Positions 18,206 through 26,942 of a stretch of 64,000 nucleotides of DNA are shown here, one piece after another. The stretch spans positions 434,001 through 498,000 of the forward strand of contig CANGYJ010000001.1 of NCBI GenBank assembly GCA_947458455.1, given 5' to 3'. A program made the translations under genes and the position numbers. This DNA is from Verrucomicrobiaceae bacterium (GTDB lineage Bacteria > Verrucomicrobiota > Verrucomicrobiia > Verrucomicrobiales > Verrucomicrobiaceae). Numbering within the stretch: position 1 is the stretch's first letter; every line of letters starts with the position of its first letter. The notes beneath the pieces were generated by a model. It was not told the origin of the DNA, ran no database searches, and saw only the letters and a program-made list of their open reading frames with translations.

Positions 18206-19246
18206 TCAGCGAGCGTAGGTGGAGGAAAGGTAATACGGCACGCCGGGCTGCAAACGGGGCAATGCCGAGCCGCCGCTGAGATTCAGTTCCAGCTTTGCAG
18301 GCTGCTGGCGGGCTTTCAGCGAGGCTTCAGCAAGGCCCAACGCATCGAAGAGGCCGTGCTCGTGCTTGTAGCGCACCACAGCGGCTCCGGGAGCTTTGCC
18401 TAGCTCACGGGCCAAGGCGCGGGCGTCTTCGATGTATCCGATTTGATCCACGAGCTTCGCCGCGAGCGCCTCGCGGGCGATGACGACACGGCCATCGGCC
18501 ACAGTGCTCTTGAGCAGATCCTTGGGCTGCTTCCGTGCCTCGCTCACGATGCCGAGGAAGCGGTCATACATCTGCGTGACCAGGTTTTGAATGTAAGCCT
18601 TCTCATCGTCACGCATCGGGCGGGCACCACTGAGGCTGTCCTTGAAGGCACCACTGGTGAAGGTGTTCATGCCGAGCCCCACTTTGCCGAAGAGATCGGC
18701 GTAATTGATCGATTCCATGATGACGCCGATGCTGCCGGTGAGCGTCGTCTCGCTGGCGACGATCTTGGTGGCTCCGCAGGCCACATAATAGCCACCGGAG
18801 GCGGCGATTGAATCCATGTGGACGACGACGGGCTTGACCGCCGCCACCTTCTTCACGGCATTGTAGAGCACATCACTGGCGGTGACCTCGCCACCTGGGG
18901 AGTTGATGCGAAGAACGATGGCCTTTACCTCGCTGTCACCCGCCGCCTGTTCGAGCTGATGCTTCAAATTTTCGATGCTGGGCATCGCCTCGGCAAAAAG
19001 GCCTTCCGACGAAAACGACGAGATGATGCCATCGAGGTCGATCTGAGCGATTTTGGCCGTCGCCTTCTCCTTGGCAGGTTCGAGGAGGTGTTCGCGGAGT
19101 TTGGGAAGTGGCTTCGCGGGCGAGGCAAAGGTCACGCCGGTCTCCACACCGCCTGAGAGCATGGCGAACTGGCCCAAATTGCAGGCCAGGCTCAGAAAGA
19201 GGAGGATGATCACGAAGGCGAGAAGGCAGCCGTATTTTTTGCTCAT
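18206..19246 (-). CDS. sppA: Signal peptide peptidase SppA, S49 family
   Basis: A 346-residue membrane-anchored serine protease that degrades cleaved signal peptides. One N-terminal membrane segment (residues 8-28) anchors it. The substrate-binding strand IVLRINSPGGEVTASD precedes the nucleophile Ser150 in DSIAASGGYYVA, and the conserved lysine is expected in TSGAFKDSLSGARPM near residue 202. Length fits the short SppA form (one S49 domain, as in Bacillus) and not the double-domain E. coli enzyme. The C-terminal 60 residues are less conserved. First gene of the sppA-CPBP-SDR run. Confidence 0.92.
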   Translation of the reverse strand: MSKKYGCLLAFVIILLFLSLACNLGQFAMLSGGVETGVTFASPAKPLPKLREHLLEPAKEKATAKIAQIDLDGIISSFSSEGLFAEAMPSIENLKHQLEQAAGDSEVKAIVLRINSPGGEVTASDVLYNAVKKVAAVKPVVVHMDSIAASGGYYVACGATKIVASETTLTGSIGVIMESINYADLFGKVGLGMNTFTSGAFKDSLSGARPMRDDEKAYIQNLVTQMYDRFLGIVSEARKQPKDLLKSTVADGRVVIAREALAAKLVDQIGYIEDARALARELGKAPGAAVVRYKHEHGLFDALGLAEASLKARQQPAKLELNLSGGSALPRLQPGVPYYLSSTYAR

Positions 19247-19312
19247 GGGCTACGATGCTACCGCGTGGCTTCCGGGGCTTCAACCCCCGGCTTGTCATTC
19301 GCAGCGAGGAAA

Positions 19313-20989
19313 TCAAGGCGCAGCCAGCTTCGTCACCACATGGCTCATGTAGGGGAAGAGCTGTTTTTTGCGGCTCACTACGCCAGGCATGTCATAGACG
19401 TGCTCTTTGGCCTGCGGGTAATCGATGGAGGCGATGACGCGATCGTCACCCGCCACGAGCAGAACGCTGTGATGGCGTGTGATATCCGTGACCATGAGGC
19501 AGGCAAAGTGAAGACTGTGCTTCTGCAGAAGCGAGTGCAAGGCGGCCTGGAGGTCTTTTTCACGCTTCCAGAACTCGTCGAGGCCCAGTTCCTCGATCTG
19601 GCTGATGCTGATGTGCCAGCCGTTTTCCTCGAAGACCTTCCGATCACTCTCCAAAGCACGATCCGGAGTGTTTTCGCGGAGCATGGAGCCTGCCGCGAAG
19701 AAGTCCTTCACAAACTGGGCGCTATCAATGCCGCCAATGCCAGCGAGCCAGGCGAGGATCTCTTTGTCCGTCTCCGTCGTGGTGGGGCTGGTAAGGTGGA
19801 GCGTATCGGAAATGATGCCCGCGCAGAGGCAGATGGCGGTGCCCTTGTTGGGTGCCGCTCCACGCATGCGATACATGATGCCCACGATGGTGGAGGTGCT
19901 GCCGACAGGCTCGTTCAAGAAGCGAATCGGCTCTTTCGTGCGCAGATTGCCGCTCAAACGATGGTGGTCGATCACCTCAATAATCTCCGCCTCATCCGCA
20001 CCCGCCACGGCTTGGGCGAATTCATTGTGATCAACGAGTACGAGCTTCGCTCGCGGGGTGTCGATGAGGTCGGACTTGGAGAAGACGCCAATGAGATGCT
20101 GCGTCTCCTCATCCACGACCGGGAAAAGCGGCTGCGCGGAGTTTTGCACCGCATGCACGATCTCCTTCAGTGGGACACGCGAGCCGAAGGAAAGGAAGTC
20201 CTCCGTGAGGGCCTCGCCGATGGGGCGGGAGAAGCGCAGGAGCTGCGAGGTGCTGGCGGTATCGTGTGGCGAGCAGATGATGGCCACGCCTTTCGTCTTC
20301 GCCTGATCCAAAATGCTTTCCCAGGGATTGAACCCACCGGTGATGATCAAACAACGCGCCCCTAGCTCGATGGCGAGCGCATGAATCTCCGGGCGATCTC
20401 CGGTGACGAGGGCCACATCACGCGAGGCAAACTGCATGGCCCGCTGGCGGGAGGTTTCCACACTCGATGCGGCCACGACGAGCACGAATTCCTGCACTTT
20501 ATCCGCCCCGGTGGTATCTCCAGCCAGAGTGCCACCCAGCGCGGCGACGATGTTTTGCAGACTCGTGGGCACGGCGCGGTTCCCGGCATGCGAGCCAGCC
20601 TCCGCAGGGAGGAAAAGCTGCGCCATATCTTGGATGGATGGCACGCCGAGCAGGCAGCCCTCATCATCCACCACTGGGATGGAACGGAAACCGTGCTCGA
20701 TCATCTTGCGATACACGGCGAGGAAGGTCTCCGCCGGTTTCGCGGTGAGCACATCCTTGCGGCAAATCGTGGTGGCCGTGGGGCGCACATCGAGGAGCAG
20801 CTTGGGAGCTTCCACGCCTGCGGTGTGCAGCACCCAATTCGTGCGCACGCTCACCTCCCCGCAGCACGCGGCCACCGCATTCATCTTCCGCACATCCCGC
20901 AAAAACGCCGCGTAACCAATGGCGGAGCAGATGGCGTCGGTATCCGGGTTTCGATGCCCGATAACGAAAATGGGGTCCGGGGAGCTCAT
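19313..20989 (-). CDS. Mn-dependent (family II) inorganic pyrophosphatase with CBS-DRTGG-CBS insert
   Basis: A 558-residue DHH-family enzyme that hydrolyses pyrophosphate to phosphate. The N-terminal metal site GHRNPDTDAICSA at about 11-23, the VLVDHNE and VIDHHR motifs and the C-terminal substrate site SRKKQLFP are all present. Two CBS domains (one with SIPVVDDEGCLLGVPSIQD, the other with LFPVVDEETQHLIGVFSKSD) flank a DRTGG-like region (about 145-250), the arrangement of CBS-PPases that are regulated by adenine nucleotides. An adenine-nucleotide-regulated soluble PPase is therefore the best call. It reads away from the repeat region at 20999. Confidence 0.93.
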   Translation of the reverse strand: MSSPDPIFVIGHRNPDTDAICSAIGYAAFLRDVRKMNAVAACCGEVSVRTNWVLHTAGVEAPKLLLDVRPTATTICRKDVLTAKPAETFLAVYRKMIEHGFRSIPVVDDEGCLLGVPSIQDMAQLFLPAEAGSHAGNRAVPTSLQNIVAALGGTLAGDTTGADKVQEFVLVVAASSVETSRQRAMQFASRDVALVTGDRPEIHALAIELGARCLIITGGFNPWESILDQAKTKGVAIICSPHDTASTSQLLRFSRPIGEALTEDFLSFGSRVPLKEIVHAVQNSAQPLFPVVDEETQHLIGVFSKSDLIDTPRAKLVLVDHNEFAQAVAGADEAEIIEVIDHHRLSGNLRTKEPIRFLNEPVGSTSTIVGIMYRMRGAAPNKGTAICLCAGIISDTLHLTSPTTTETDKEILAWLAGIGGIDSAQFVKDFFAAGSMLRENTPDRALESDRKVFEENGWHISISQIEELGLDEFWKREKDLQAALHSLLQKHSLHFACLMVTDITRHHSVLLVAGDDRVIASIDYPQAKEHVYDMPGVVSRKKQLFPYMSHVVTKLAAP

Positions 20990-20998
20990 GGGGCGGGA

Positions 20999-21117
20999 AA
21001 TGACGAATTCAGAATTCCGAATGAGGAATGAATGTCGAAGCTCGAATGACGAAAGGCCTCGTGAATGGAACTTCAGGCGTCATTCGTCAATCTACATTCG
21101 CCATTCGTGATTCTCAG
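20999..21117. repeat. Degenerate inverted AATGACGAA-type repeat cluster
   Basis: The whole gap between the pyrophosphatase and leuD is filled by two arms of AATGACGAATT/GAATTCCGAATGAGGAATGA-type units on the plus strand and CATTCGTCAATC/CATTCGCCATTCG units toward leuD, roughly mirror images that could fold into a long imperfect hairpin. The leuD stop (21114-21116) sits at the edge of the last unit. Confidence 0.7.
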
Positions 21118-21719
21118 GCGGGGTTGGCAAAGCCAAGTGCCGTGAGGCGATCATGCACGGCGGCCTTGTTGTCCAAAAGCTCGGCAATCGGGTCCCACTT
21201 GCCGCTGAGGAGGCCTTCGCGGGCGGTTTCAGGCATGGCGATGGTGAAATTCTCGCTGCCGAAGAACACACGCTGCGCCTCGACATCCACTTTGACCTCG
21301 ATCTTCGGGTCTTTTTCGATGGCGGCGGCCAGCTTGGCGATGTCCTCGGCCGTGGCGCAGACGCAGGGGATGCCGAGCGTGGTGCAATTGCCGAAAAAGA
21401 TCTCCGCGAAGCTCTGAGCAATGATGCCGCGGAAGCCGAAGCGGTAGAGAGCCTGCGGGGCGTGCTCACGGGAGCTGCCGCAGCCGAAATTCTCGCCAGA
21501 AAGCAGGATGGAGGCCCCGGCAAAGCGCTCGTCATTGAGCGGATGGGCGATTTTTTTGCCGTCCTTGTCGAATCGCACGTCGTAGAAGGCGAATTCGCCG
21601 AGTCCGTCAAAGGTGACGCACTTCATGAAGCGGGCGGGGATGATGCGGTCGGTGTCGATATCCGTGCCAGGCACGTGGACGCCGCGACCGGAGACTGAGG
21701 TGATTTTTGCGAGGGCCAT
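21114..21719 (-). CDS. leuD: 3-isopropylmalate dehydratase small subunit
   Basis: A 201-residue small subunit that pairs with LeuC to isomerise 2-isopropylmalate to 3-isopropylmalate in leucine biosynthesis. The swivel-domain text VPGTDIDTDRIIPARF, GENFGCGSSREHAPQAL and SFAEIFFGNCTTLGIP is diagnostic. ATG 21719 gives the usual N-terminus MALAKITSVSGRG; a longer frame upstream is not supported. leuC is not in the window, so the two subunits are encoded apart. The protein matches the bacterial LeuD type and not the archaeal short form. Confidence 0.95.
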   Translation of the reverse strand: MALAKITSVSGRGVHVPGTDIDTDRIIPARFMKCVTFDGLGEFAFYDVRFDKDGKKIAHPLNDERFAGASILLSGENFGCGSSREHAPQALYRFGFRGIIAQSFAEIFFGNCTTLGIPCVCATAEDIAKLAAAIEKDPKIEVKVDVEAQRVFFGSENFTIAMPETAREGLLSGKWDPIAELLDNKAAVHDRLTALGFANPA

Positions 21720-21831
21720 GGGAGCGCGGAGGCTAGCAGCGAACAACGTGAGCGCAAGAGCAGCCAAGCCTGAAACATCCCGCGCCTTGCGCAGCCTCCC
21801 CAGCCCTGCAATGATTCATGCCGTTCCCCCC

Positions 21832-22245
21832 ATGCAGTCCCAGATCAGTTTTGGTGAGGCCATCCACCTCAGCCTCGAAAAAGACCCCCGCTACCACCCC
21901 GCCGCCTACGAACTGGTGCGGGATGCCCTGCATCACGCCTGTTCGAAATTCCGCGATGGCGCGGACGACAAGCATGTGAGCGGCCAGGAGCTGCTGGAAG
22001 GCTTCCGCGAGCATGTCATCCGTGAGTATGGCCCCATGGCCTCCACCCTTCTCGATGAATGGGGCCTCACCTGCGGTCTCGATGTGGGCCACATCGTTTA
22101 TAATCTGATCGACGTCGGCTACTTCGGTCGCAACGAAGGCGATAGCCTCGCCGACTTCGATGGCGGCTACGACTTTGCTACCGCCTTCAGCGAGCCGTTT
22201 CTGCCCTCCTCGCAGCGGCCGAAGGCCAATTCGCCAAGCTTGTGA
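21832..22245 (+). CDS. Minf_1886 family protein
   Basis: A 137-residue soluble protein (ATG 21832; ATG 21811 would add seven residues). The text DPRYHPAAYELVRDALHH, HVSGQELLEGFREH, MASTLLDEWGL and DVGHIVYNLIDVGYF matches a family widespread in Verrucomicrobia and Planctomycetes and known only by the Minf_1886 name. No function is known. The C-terminus DFDGGYDFATAFSEPF is acidic and aromatic. It is followed 31 bases later by the histone-deacetylase-like gene and may share its transcript. Confidence 0.85.
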   Translation: MQSQISFGEAIHLSLEKDPRYHPAAYELVRDALHHACSKFRDGADDKHVSGQELLEGFREHVIREYGPMASTLLDEWGLTCGLDVGHIVYNLIDVGYFGRNEGDSLADFDGGYDFATAFSEPFLPSSQRPKANSPSL

Positions 22246-22276
22246 AAGTGGCCGCGCCGGTTTTGTTGGGGCTGCT

Positions 22277-23215
22277 ATGACGGCACTCCTCCTCGATCCG
22301 ATCTACCAGCAGCATGACACCGGCCCCGGCCATCCCGAGAGCATCCAGCGGCATGTGGCCGTCACCAAGGCGCTCGTGGAGGCCGGGCACGCCGAATCCA
22401 TGCTGCGCATCGAGCCACGAGCGGCCACGCGGGCGGAGTTGGAACTCTGCCACACCCGCCGCTACATCGAGACGGCTGAAGACGATGTCAAAGCCGGACT
22501 CGACGATCTCAGCACGGGCGACACCACCCTTTGCCCGCGTTCCTTCGAGGTGGCCAGCCAGGCTGTGGGAGGCGTGCTGAATGCCGTGGAGGCCGTTTTT
22601 GCCGGAAAAGCCGCGAACGCCTTCTGCGCGGTGCGTCCGCCCGGCCATCACGCCCGTCCGGCGCAGGGAATGGGCTTCTGCCTCTTCAACAACATCGCCA
22701 TCGCCGCTCGTCATGCGCAGCGTAAGCATGGCGCAGGCAAGGTCGCGATCATCGACTGGGACGTGCACCATGGAAACGGCACGCAGGACATCTTTTATGA
22801 GGACGGCAGCGTGCTCTTCGTGAGCACGCATCAGAGTCCACTGTATCCTTTCACGGGTCACGCCGAGGAAACCGGCTCCGGCAAAGGCATGGGCAGCACG
22901 CTCAACCTCCCATTCCCCGCCCGCACCGGCATCGAAACCATCGGAAAGGCCTTCACGGATCGCATCTTGCCTGCTCTCGATCGCTTCAAGCCGGAGGTGA
23001 TCTTCATCTCCGCCGGCTTCGATTCCCGCATCGACGATCCACTCGGCCAATTCCGCCTCACCGATGCCGATTTCATCACCCTCACCCGCCACCTCCTCGA
23101 AGCCGCCCAAACGCACTGCGAAGGCCGCCTCATCTCCGTGCTCGAAGGCGGCTACAACCTCAGCGGCCTCGCCAAAGCTGTGACCGTGCATGTGGGTGAG
23201 TTGAGGAACGCGTGA
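22277..23215 (+). CDS. Histone deacetylase / AcuC-like deacetylase
   Basis: A 312-residue zinc hydrolase of the arginase/deacetylase fold. Motifs include VRPPGHHARPAQGMGFCLFNN (catalytic His pair), IIDWDVHHGNGTQ (zinc Asp and His), and ISAGFDSRIDDPL (second zinc Asp), closing with SVLEGGYNL. Bacterial members act on acetylated proteins such as acetyl-CoA synthetase (AcuC), on polyamines or on acetoin-related substrates; the substrate here is unknown. ATG 22277 is used as it begins the family's N-terminal strand MTALLLDPIYQQHDTGPGHP. Confidence 0.93.
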   Translation: MTALLLDPIYQQHDTGPGHPESIQRHVAVTKALVEAGHAESMLRIEPRAATRAELELCHTRRYIETAEDDVKAGLDDLSTGDTTLCPRSFEVASQAVGGVLNAVEAVFAGKAANAFCAVRPPGHHARPAQGMGFCLFNNIAIAARHAQRKHGAGKVAIIDWDVHHGNGTQDIFYEDGSVLFVSTHQSPLYPFTGHAEETGSGKGMGSTLNLPFPARTGIETIGKAFTDRILPALDRFKPEVIFISAGFDSRIDDPLGQFRLTDADFITLTRHLLEAAQTHCEGRLISVLEGGYNLSGLAKAVTVHVGELRNA

Positions 23216-23270
23216 AGTCTGGCACCAAGCAAGACAACACATCGGCCACGCAGCATCTGCCGAAGTGTTT

Positions 23271-23617
23271 GCCGCAAAGGGGCAGAGGAGCAGAGGGCGC
23301 AGAGTACTGGAACTCTTGGCGGCTCGATTGTGGGACAGAGGGTAAATTCCCTCAGATTCAAGGCGGCCCGCAGATTATTCAGAAACCAATCTGAGGGCCG
23401 CTCTGAATCTGAGGGGAGTTTTCCGAGCTGTTTGTCTCTTCATTTATTCAGGAGAACGGACTGCCGCGAGGCTGGCTGGTAAAAGATTTTGGGTAAAAGA
23501 TCAGAAACAACAGTTCTCATTTTTTACCCCGAATCTTTTACCAGCTACCTGCCAAGTAAGCCGGGAGAAAAACAGAAAGAAACCTCTGCGTCCTCTGCCT
23601 CTTCGCCCCTCTGCGGC
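23271..23617. repeat. Three stacked inverted repeats in a 421-base gap
   Basis: The intergenic stretch 23216-23636 holds no gene that I can support. It has an outer inverted repeat (23271-23304 with 23584-23617, about 34 bases, rich in GCAGAGG units), a second with 28-base arms and an 11-base loop (23349-23376 with 23388-23415, 25 of 28 matching), and a third (23476-23501 with 23519-23544, TGGTAAAAGATT... arms). All are imperfect but clear. Copies elsewhere in the genome are expected but cannot be checked here. Confidence 0.8.
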
Positions 23618-23636
23618 CAAGACGAGCGTGAGAAAC

Positions 23637-24299
23637 TCAGGCGAGAAACCGTTCCGCCATGGCGATGTCACCCGGAAGCGTGATCTTCGGATTCGGGGTG
23701 TTGTTTTCGAAGACAAAGACGGGCTCACCGAGGTGCTGAACGGCGGAAACTTCATCGGTGACGAGGACGCCATCCCGAAGGACGGCGTCGTAAGCGCGGC
23801 GAATGAGGTCCTGGCGGAAAATCTGCGGGGTTTCCATGACCCAGGCGTTTTCTCGCTCGATGGAACCGGTGATGCGACCTTCGGCATCGGCACGTTTCAT
23901 GGTTTCAGTGACGCGGCGGGCGCAGGTGACCGCACCTTTGAAGCGAGCGGCTTCGATGCAGCGGGAGATTTGCCCCACATCGACGAGCGGACGTGCGCCA
24001 TCATGAATGGCGATGACATCACAATCCGCTGGCACAGCATCGAGACCGGCTTTGACGGAAAAGTGCCGCTCGGTGCCTCCGGGGATGATTTGGGCCAGTT
24101 TGGGCACGTCCCATGTTTTTGCCGCCTCTGCCACTTCATCGCCTGCGACGAGGATGATGGTGGAAACTTCGTCACAGGCCTCAAATGCCCCCAAAGTGCG
24201 GCGCAGGACAGGCTCGCCACCGAGGGAAGCGAGGAGCTTGTTGAAGCCCATGCGGCGGCTGCTGCCGGCGGCGACGATGATGACGGCGCAGCGGCTCAT
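23637..24299 (-). CDS. ispD: 2-C-methyl-D-erythritol 4-phosphate cytidylyltransferase
   Basis: A 220-residue enzyme of the MEP isoprenoid pathway; it transfers CMP from CTP to methylerythritol 4-phosphate. The nucleotide-binding start VIIVAAGSSRRMGFNKLL, the VIAIHDGARPLV core, and RVTETMKRADAEG with the Lys/Arg pair are typical; the late segment TPQIFRQDLIRRAYDAV and VTDEVSAVQHLG complete the fold. It is last in a minus-strand set with yqeY, dgkA-like and the 25221 gene, six bases after the yqeY stop. ispF is not adjacent. Confidence 0.94.
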   Translation of the reverse strand: MSRCAVIIVAAGSSRRMGFNKLLASLGGEPVLRRTLGAFEACDEVSTIILVAGDEVAEAAKTWDVPKLAQIIPGGTERHFSVKAGLDAVPADCDVIAIHDGARPLVDVGQISRCIEAARFKGAVTCARRVTETMKRADAEGRITGSIERENAWVMETPQIFRQDLIRRAYDAVLRDGVLVTDEVSAVQHLGEPVFVFENNTPNPKITLPGDIAMAERFLA

Positions 24300-24305
24300 G
24301 CGAGA

Positions 24306-24758
24306 TCAGGCGAGGCGTTTGGTGACTTCGGAAGAGAGCGTTTTGCCATCGGCACGGCCGGCGGCACGCTCCTGGAGCACTTTCATGACGGCTCCCATTT
24401 CCTTCTTCGAGGTGGCTCCGACTTCGGCGATGACGGCTTCGACGAGTTTCACCAGATCCTCCGCGCTCATGGCAGCGGGCAGATATTTTTCGAGCACAGC
24501 GATCTCGGCCTTTTCGGTATCGGCGAGGTCCTGACGGTTCGCAGACTCGTAGCTGGCGACGCTGTCCTGACGTTTTTTGATCTCCTTGCGCACGACAGCG
24601 AGGGCATCGGCATCCGCAAGTTCACCTTCGGCTCCGAGCTTTTCGATGGCGGCATACTTAATGGCAGATTTGAGACCACGGACGACGTTGAGGGCCACGG
24701 TGTCCTTGGCCTTCATGGCGGTCTTGATGTCTTCGGTGAGTTGGGCGGTGAAGCTCAT
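24306..24758 (-). CDS. GatB/YqeY domain protein
   Basis: A 150-residue all-helical protein matching the YqeY family, which is related to the C-terminal domain of GatB, the tRNA-dependent amidotransferase subunit. Recognisable text: LTEDIKTAMKAKDTVALNVVRGL, AVVRKEIKKRQDSVASYESANRQDLADTE, ILEKYLPAA-like KYLPAAMSAEDL, and GAVMKVLQERAAGRADGKTLS. It has no amidase activity itself in known cases and may bind tRNA. Lies between dgkA-like (75-base gap) and ispD. Confidence 0.9.
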   Translation of the reverse strand: MSFTAQLTEDIKTAMKAKDTVALNVVRGLKSAIKYAAIEKLGAEGELADADALAVVRKEIKKRQDSVASYESANRQDLADTEKAEIAVLEKYLPAAMSAEDLVKLVEAVIAEVGATSKKEMGAVMKVLQERAAGRADGKTLSSEVTKRLA

Positions 24759-24833
24759 GGGATTGGGAAAGGTTGGATCAGTTTCGTCGGAGGCTTTCTA
24801 AAGCCCGTGTGGTCCTCAAACGAAAGCGTTTTA

Positions 24834-25205
24834 TCAGGCCAGCAGGCGCGGGAGGAAGATGACGGCACCCACCGCCGCTGAAGCGAGGCTAGCGGCGAGC
24901 ACCGCACCTGCAGCGGCATCCTTGACCACTCGAATCGCCTCCTCGCGTTCCACCGAGACACGGTCGGCGAGGCGTTCGATGGCGGTGTTAAGCAGTTCAG
25001 CCGCCCAGACGAGGCCGCAGGAAATCAAAATGGCGCACCACTCCCAGCGCTCGATTTGAAACACAAACCCAAGCACGATCACGCCGAGCGTGGCGAGAGC
25101 ATGGACCCGGAGGTTTCGCTGCGTGTGAAGTCCGAAGAGGATGCCGCGAAACGCATGGGCGAAACCTTGGAGAAAGGCTCGCAGCGCAGCGGGGCGGTCG
25201 CTCAT
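24834..25205 (-). CDS. dgkA: Diacylglycerol/undecaprenol kinase, DgkA family
   Basis: A 123-residue small integral membrane lipid kinase with three membrane segments. It carries FLQGFAHAFRGI at the N-terminus, the catalytic region AAELLNTAIERLADRVS with the metal-binding Glu pair, and KDAAAGAVLAASLASA. In Gram-positives and many other phyla the homologous enzyme phosphorylates undecaprenol to recycle the peptidoglycan lipid carrier; in E. coli it acts on diacylglycerol. The substrate here is not decided by sequence. Starts 15 bases after the gene at 25221. Confidence 0.9.
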   Translation of the reverse strand: MSDRPAALRAFLQGFAHAFRGILFGLHTQRNLRVHALATLGVIVLGFVFQIERWEWCAILISCGLVWAAELLNTAIERLADRVSVEREEAIRVVKDAAAGAVLAASLASAAVGAVIFLPRLLA

Positions 25206-25220
25206 GAAGGGGTGGCAGGT

Positions 25221-26225
25221 TTACTGGCCGGAGGGGGCGGCGGCGCCTTTGGATGGATCCATGGCGGTGCGTAGCTCGGCGACCCAGCGGGGTGCATCAG
25301 GATGACCTTGATAGGCGGTGATATGATCGAGCATATCTTTCATCGCATTGAGCGGGGTGGGACCATTGCGAAGGAGGTAATTGGCGCGGTCCCATTTGAG
25401 TTCCGGCAGCTCTTGCTGGCCCCAAATCATGAATTCAGGCTCTGGGAGCATGCCTTTGCGCATGGCTGTCTCGGCGGAGATGCGGGTATCATACTGGGCG
25501 GCCAGGGTTTCGGGATTCTTTTCCTTCACATGAGGCAGAATGAAGCGTTCCCACATATCGGCGAAGTCCACAGGGCGCGTGGCCCAATCGCCTCCAACCT
25601 GGAGGAAACGCTCAATCTGATAGGCCTGCGCGATGACGCTGCCGCCAATATCGCGACTGAGGAACTGGCCGGAGCGGCCTTTGAGCTTTTCGGCATTGGA
25701 GACGACATCCTGGATGTAAGCGGCAAGCTTGGGGAGGAGGTTCCCACGGTCCGCAGGCTTCGTCTCACGAGCTTCGAGCGTGAGAATCATGTACTGAATG
25801 TGCAGCCGGGCGGCGGTGCCCATGTCGCCATCCTGGTCCTCCACTTTTTTATCGGTGCGGCGTTCGGCATTGCGATCCACCTGCTCCTTGCGCGCACGCT
25901 CCTCGGCCTTGTCGAGTCCCTTGCGCTCGATGTTCACGAGCTTTTCGCTTTCGAGGAGGAGGTTCAGTGCGGCGGCATCACTGGCGGTGGCGGAGCGGAG
26001 CTTTTGGGTGACGGCACTGAGAGCATCGCCACGCTTGTTCTGAATTTGCTTTTCGAGATCAGCGAGCTGTTTGGAGATGATTTCGATCTGCTGAGGCGTG
26101 AGCGGGATGGAGGGCAGCGGAGCCTGCGGCACTGGAGGCTGATCTGGACGGCCACCGCCCCGCTGGGCGAAGGCGGGAGCAGCAGAGAGAATCAAACCGG
26201 CGAATAGGAGGCTGGGAAACTTCAT
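25221..26225 (-). CDS. Secreted hypothetical protein, coiled-coil rich
   Basis: I do not recognise this gene. It encodes 334 residues from ATG 26225, beginning with a signal peptide (MKFPSLLFAGLILSAAPAFAQ) and a short Gly/Pro-rich stretch (RGGGRPDQPPVPQAP). The middle is a long charged helix (LADLEKQIQNKRGDAL, AEERARKEQVDRNAERRTDK), then a globular part with several Trp residues (WATRPVDFADMWER, MIWGQQELPELKWDR) and a final YQGHPDAPRWVAELR. It precedes dgkA-like, yqeY and ispD on the same strand, separated by 15 bases from the first. Likely periplasmic. Confidence 0.7.
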   Translation of the reverse strand: MKFPSLLFAGLILSAAPAFAQRGGGRPDQPPVPQAPLPSIPLTPQQIEIISKQLADLEKQIQNKRGDALSAVTQKLRSATASDAAALNLLLESEKLVNIERKGLDKAEERARKEQVDRNAERRTDKKVEDQDGDMGTAARLHIQYMILTLEARETKPADRGNLLPKLAAYIQDVVSNAEKLKGRSGQFLSRDIGGSVIAQAYQIERFLQVGGDWATRPVDFADMWERFILPHVKEKNPETLAAQYDTRISAETAMRKGMLPEPEFMIWGQQELPELKWDRANYLLRNGPTPLNAMKDMLDHITAYQGHPDAPRWVAELRTAMDPSKGAAAPSGQ

Positions 26226-26373
26226 GGTGATGGAGAGGTGATTGGTTCTAAACCGCCGCTGAAACGAATGGAAGCAGGAAAAAGTTAGCGGCAAAGGTTT
26301 GGGGGTATTCTGGAATGCAGGGCCTGCAACCGGGCATTGCCAGCGGCCAATCGCGGCCTAACCTCGGCACCTC

Positions 26374-26934
26374 ATGAAATTGCATCATTTTGCGCTCGCT
26401 TTGCTGACGCTGCTCCTCGGCATCACCGGATACCTCGCCTGGGAAGGCCAGCAGGAAGCACGTGGTCAGAAGCAGGAGCTGGAATTCATGCGCAAGCAAC
26501 TCGATGCCCGCGAGTCGGCCTATCCTAAAAAGCCCGTCAGCGCTTTCGCCCCCATGTCCACCGCCCCAGTGGTGACACCAACGGCTCCCACGACGGCCAC
26601 GAGCACGCCCGCGCCGATCACGGCCGCCTCTCCGGACAGTATTCCAGCCCAGCTCACCACCCTTCAAAAGCAGGTGCTCGGCATGCCGGTGCTGGCAAAG
26701 ATCACGCAGGTGGAAAAGGACCAGGGCTTTGTGGTGGTGAACGCGGGCAAGAACAAGCAGTTCACCCAGGGCCAAAAATTTGATGTGCGCCGTGGCGATA
26801 GCGTGGTGGGCCGCGTGAGCATCTCAGACGCCATCGAGGAAAAAGAAGCCGTGGGAGACATCGATCCGCTGATGCGCCTGCCAGGCGTGAGCATTCAGGT
26901 GGGTGATGAATTGATCCTCCCGGTGACGAAGTAA
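26374..26934 (+). CDS. Membrane-anchored hypothetical protein
   Basis: A 186-residue protein with one N-terminal membrane segment (residues 5-23), a coiled stretch, a low-complexity Thr/Pro/Ala linker (about 55-88) and a C-terminal beta-type domain of about 90 residues. That domain reads GMPVLAKITQVEKDQGFVVV, then NAGKNKQFTQGQKFDVRRGD and VGRVSISDAIEEKEAVGDI, resembling the FlgT C-terminal-like fold or other small SH3-like barrel domains with a conserved G-x-F-x-V pattern. tlyA follows 8 bases downstream, suggesting one transcript. Function unknown. Confidence 0.7.
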   Translation: MKLHHFALALLTLLLGITGYLAWEGQQEARGQKQELEFMRKQLDARESAYPKKPVSAFAPMSTAPVVTPTAPTTATSTPAPITAASPDSIPAQLTTLQKQVLGMPVLAKITQVEKDQGFVVVNAGKNKQFTQGQKFDVRRGDSVVGRVSISDAIEEKEAVGDIDPLMRLPGVSIQVGDELILPVTK

Positions 26935-26942
26935 TTTCCCAC

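Noticed and set aside
23216-23636. CRISPR array or small RNA in the repeat-rich gap
   Set aside because: Repeats are inverted and of different sequences, with no regular spacers or terminator-like end.
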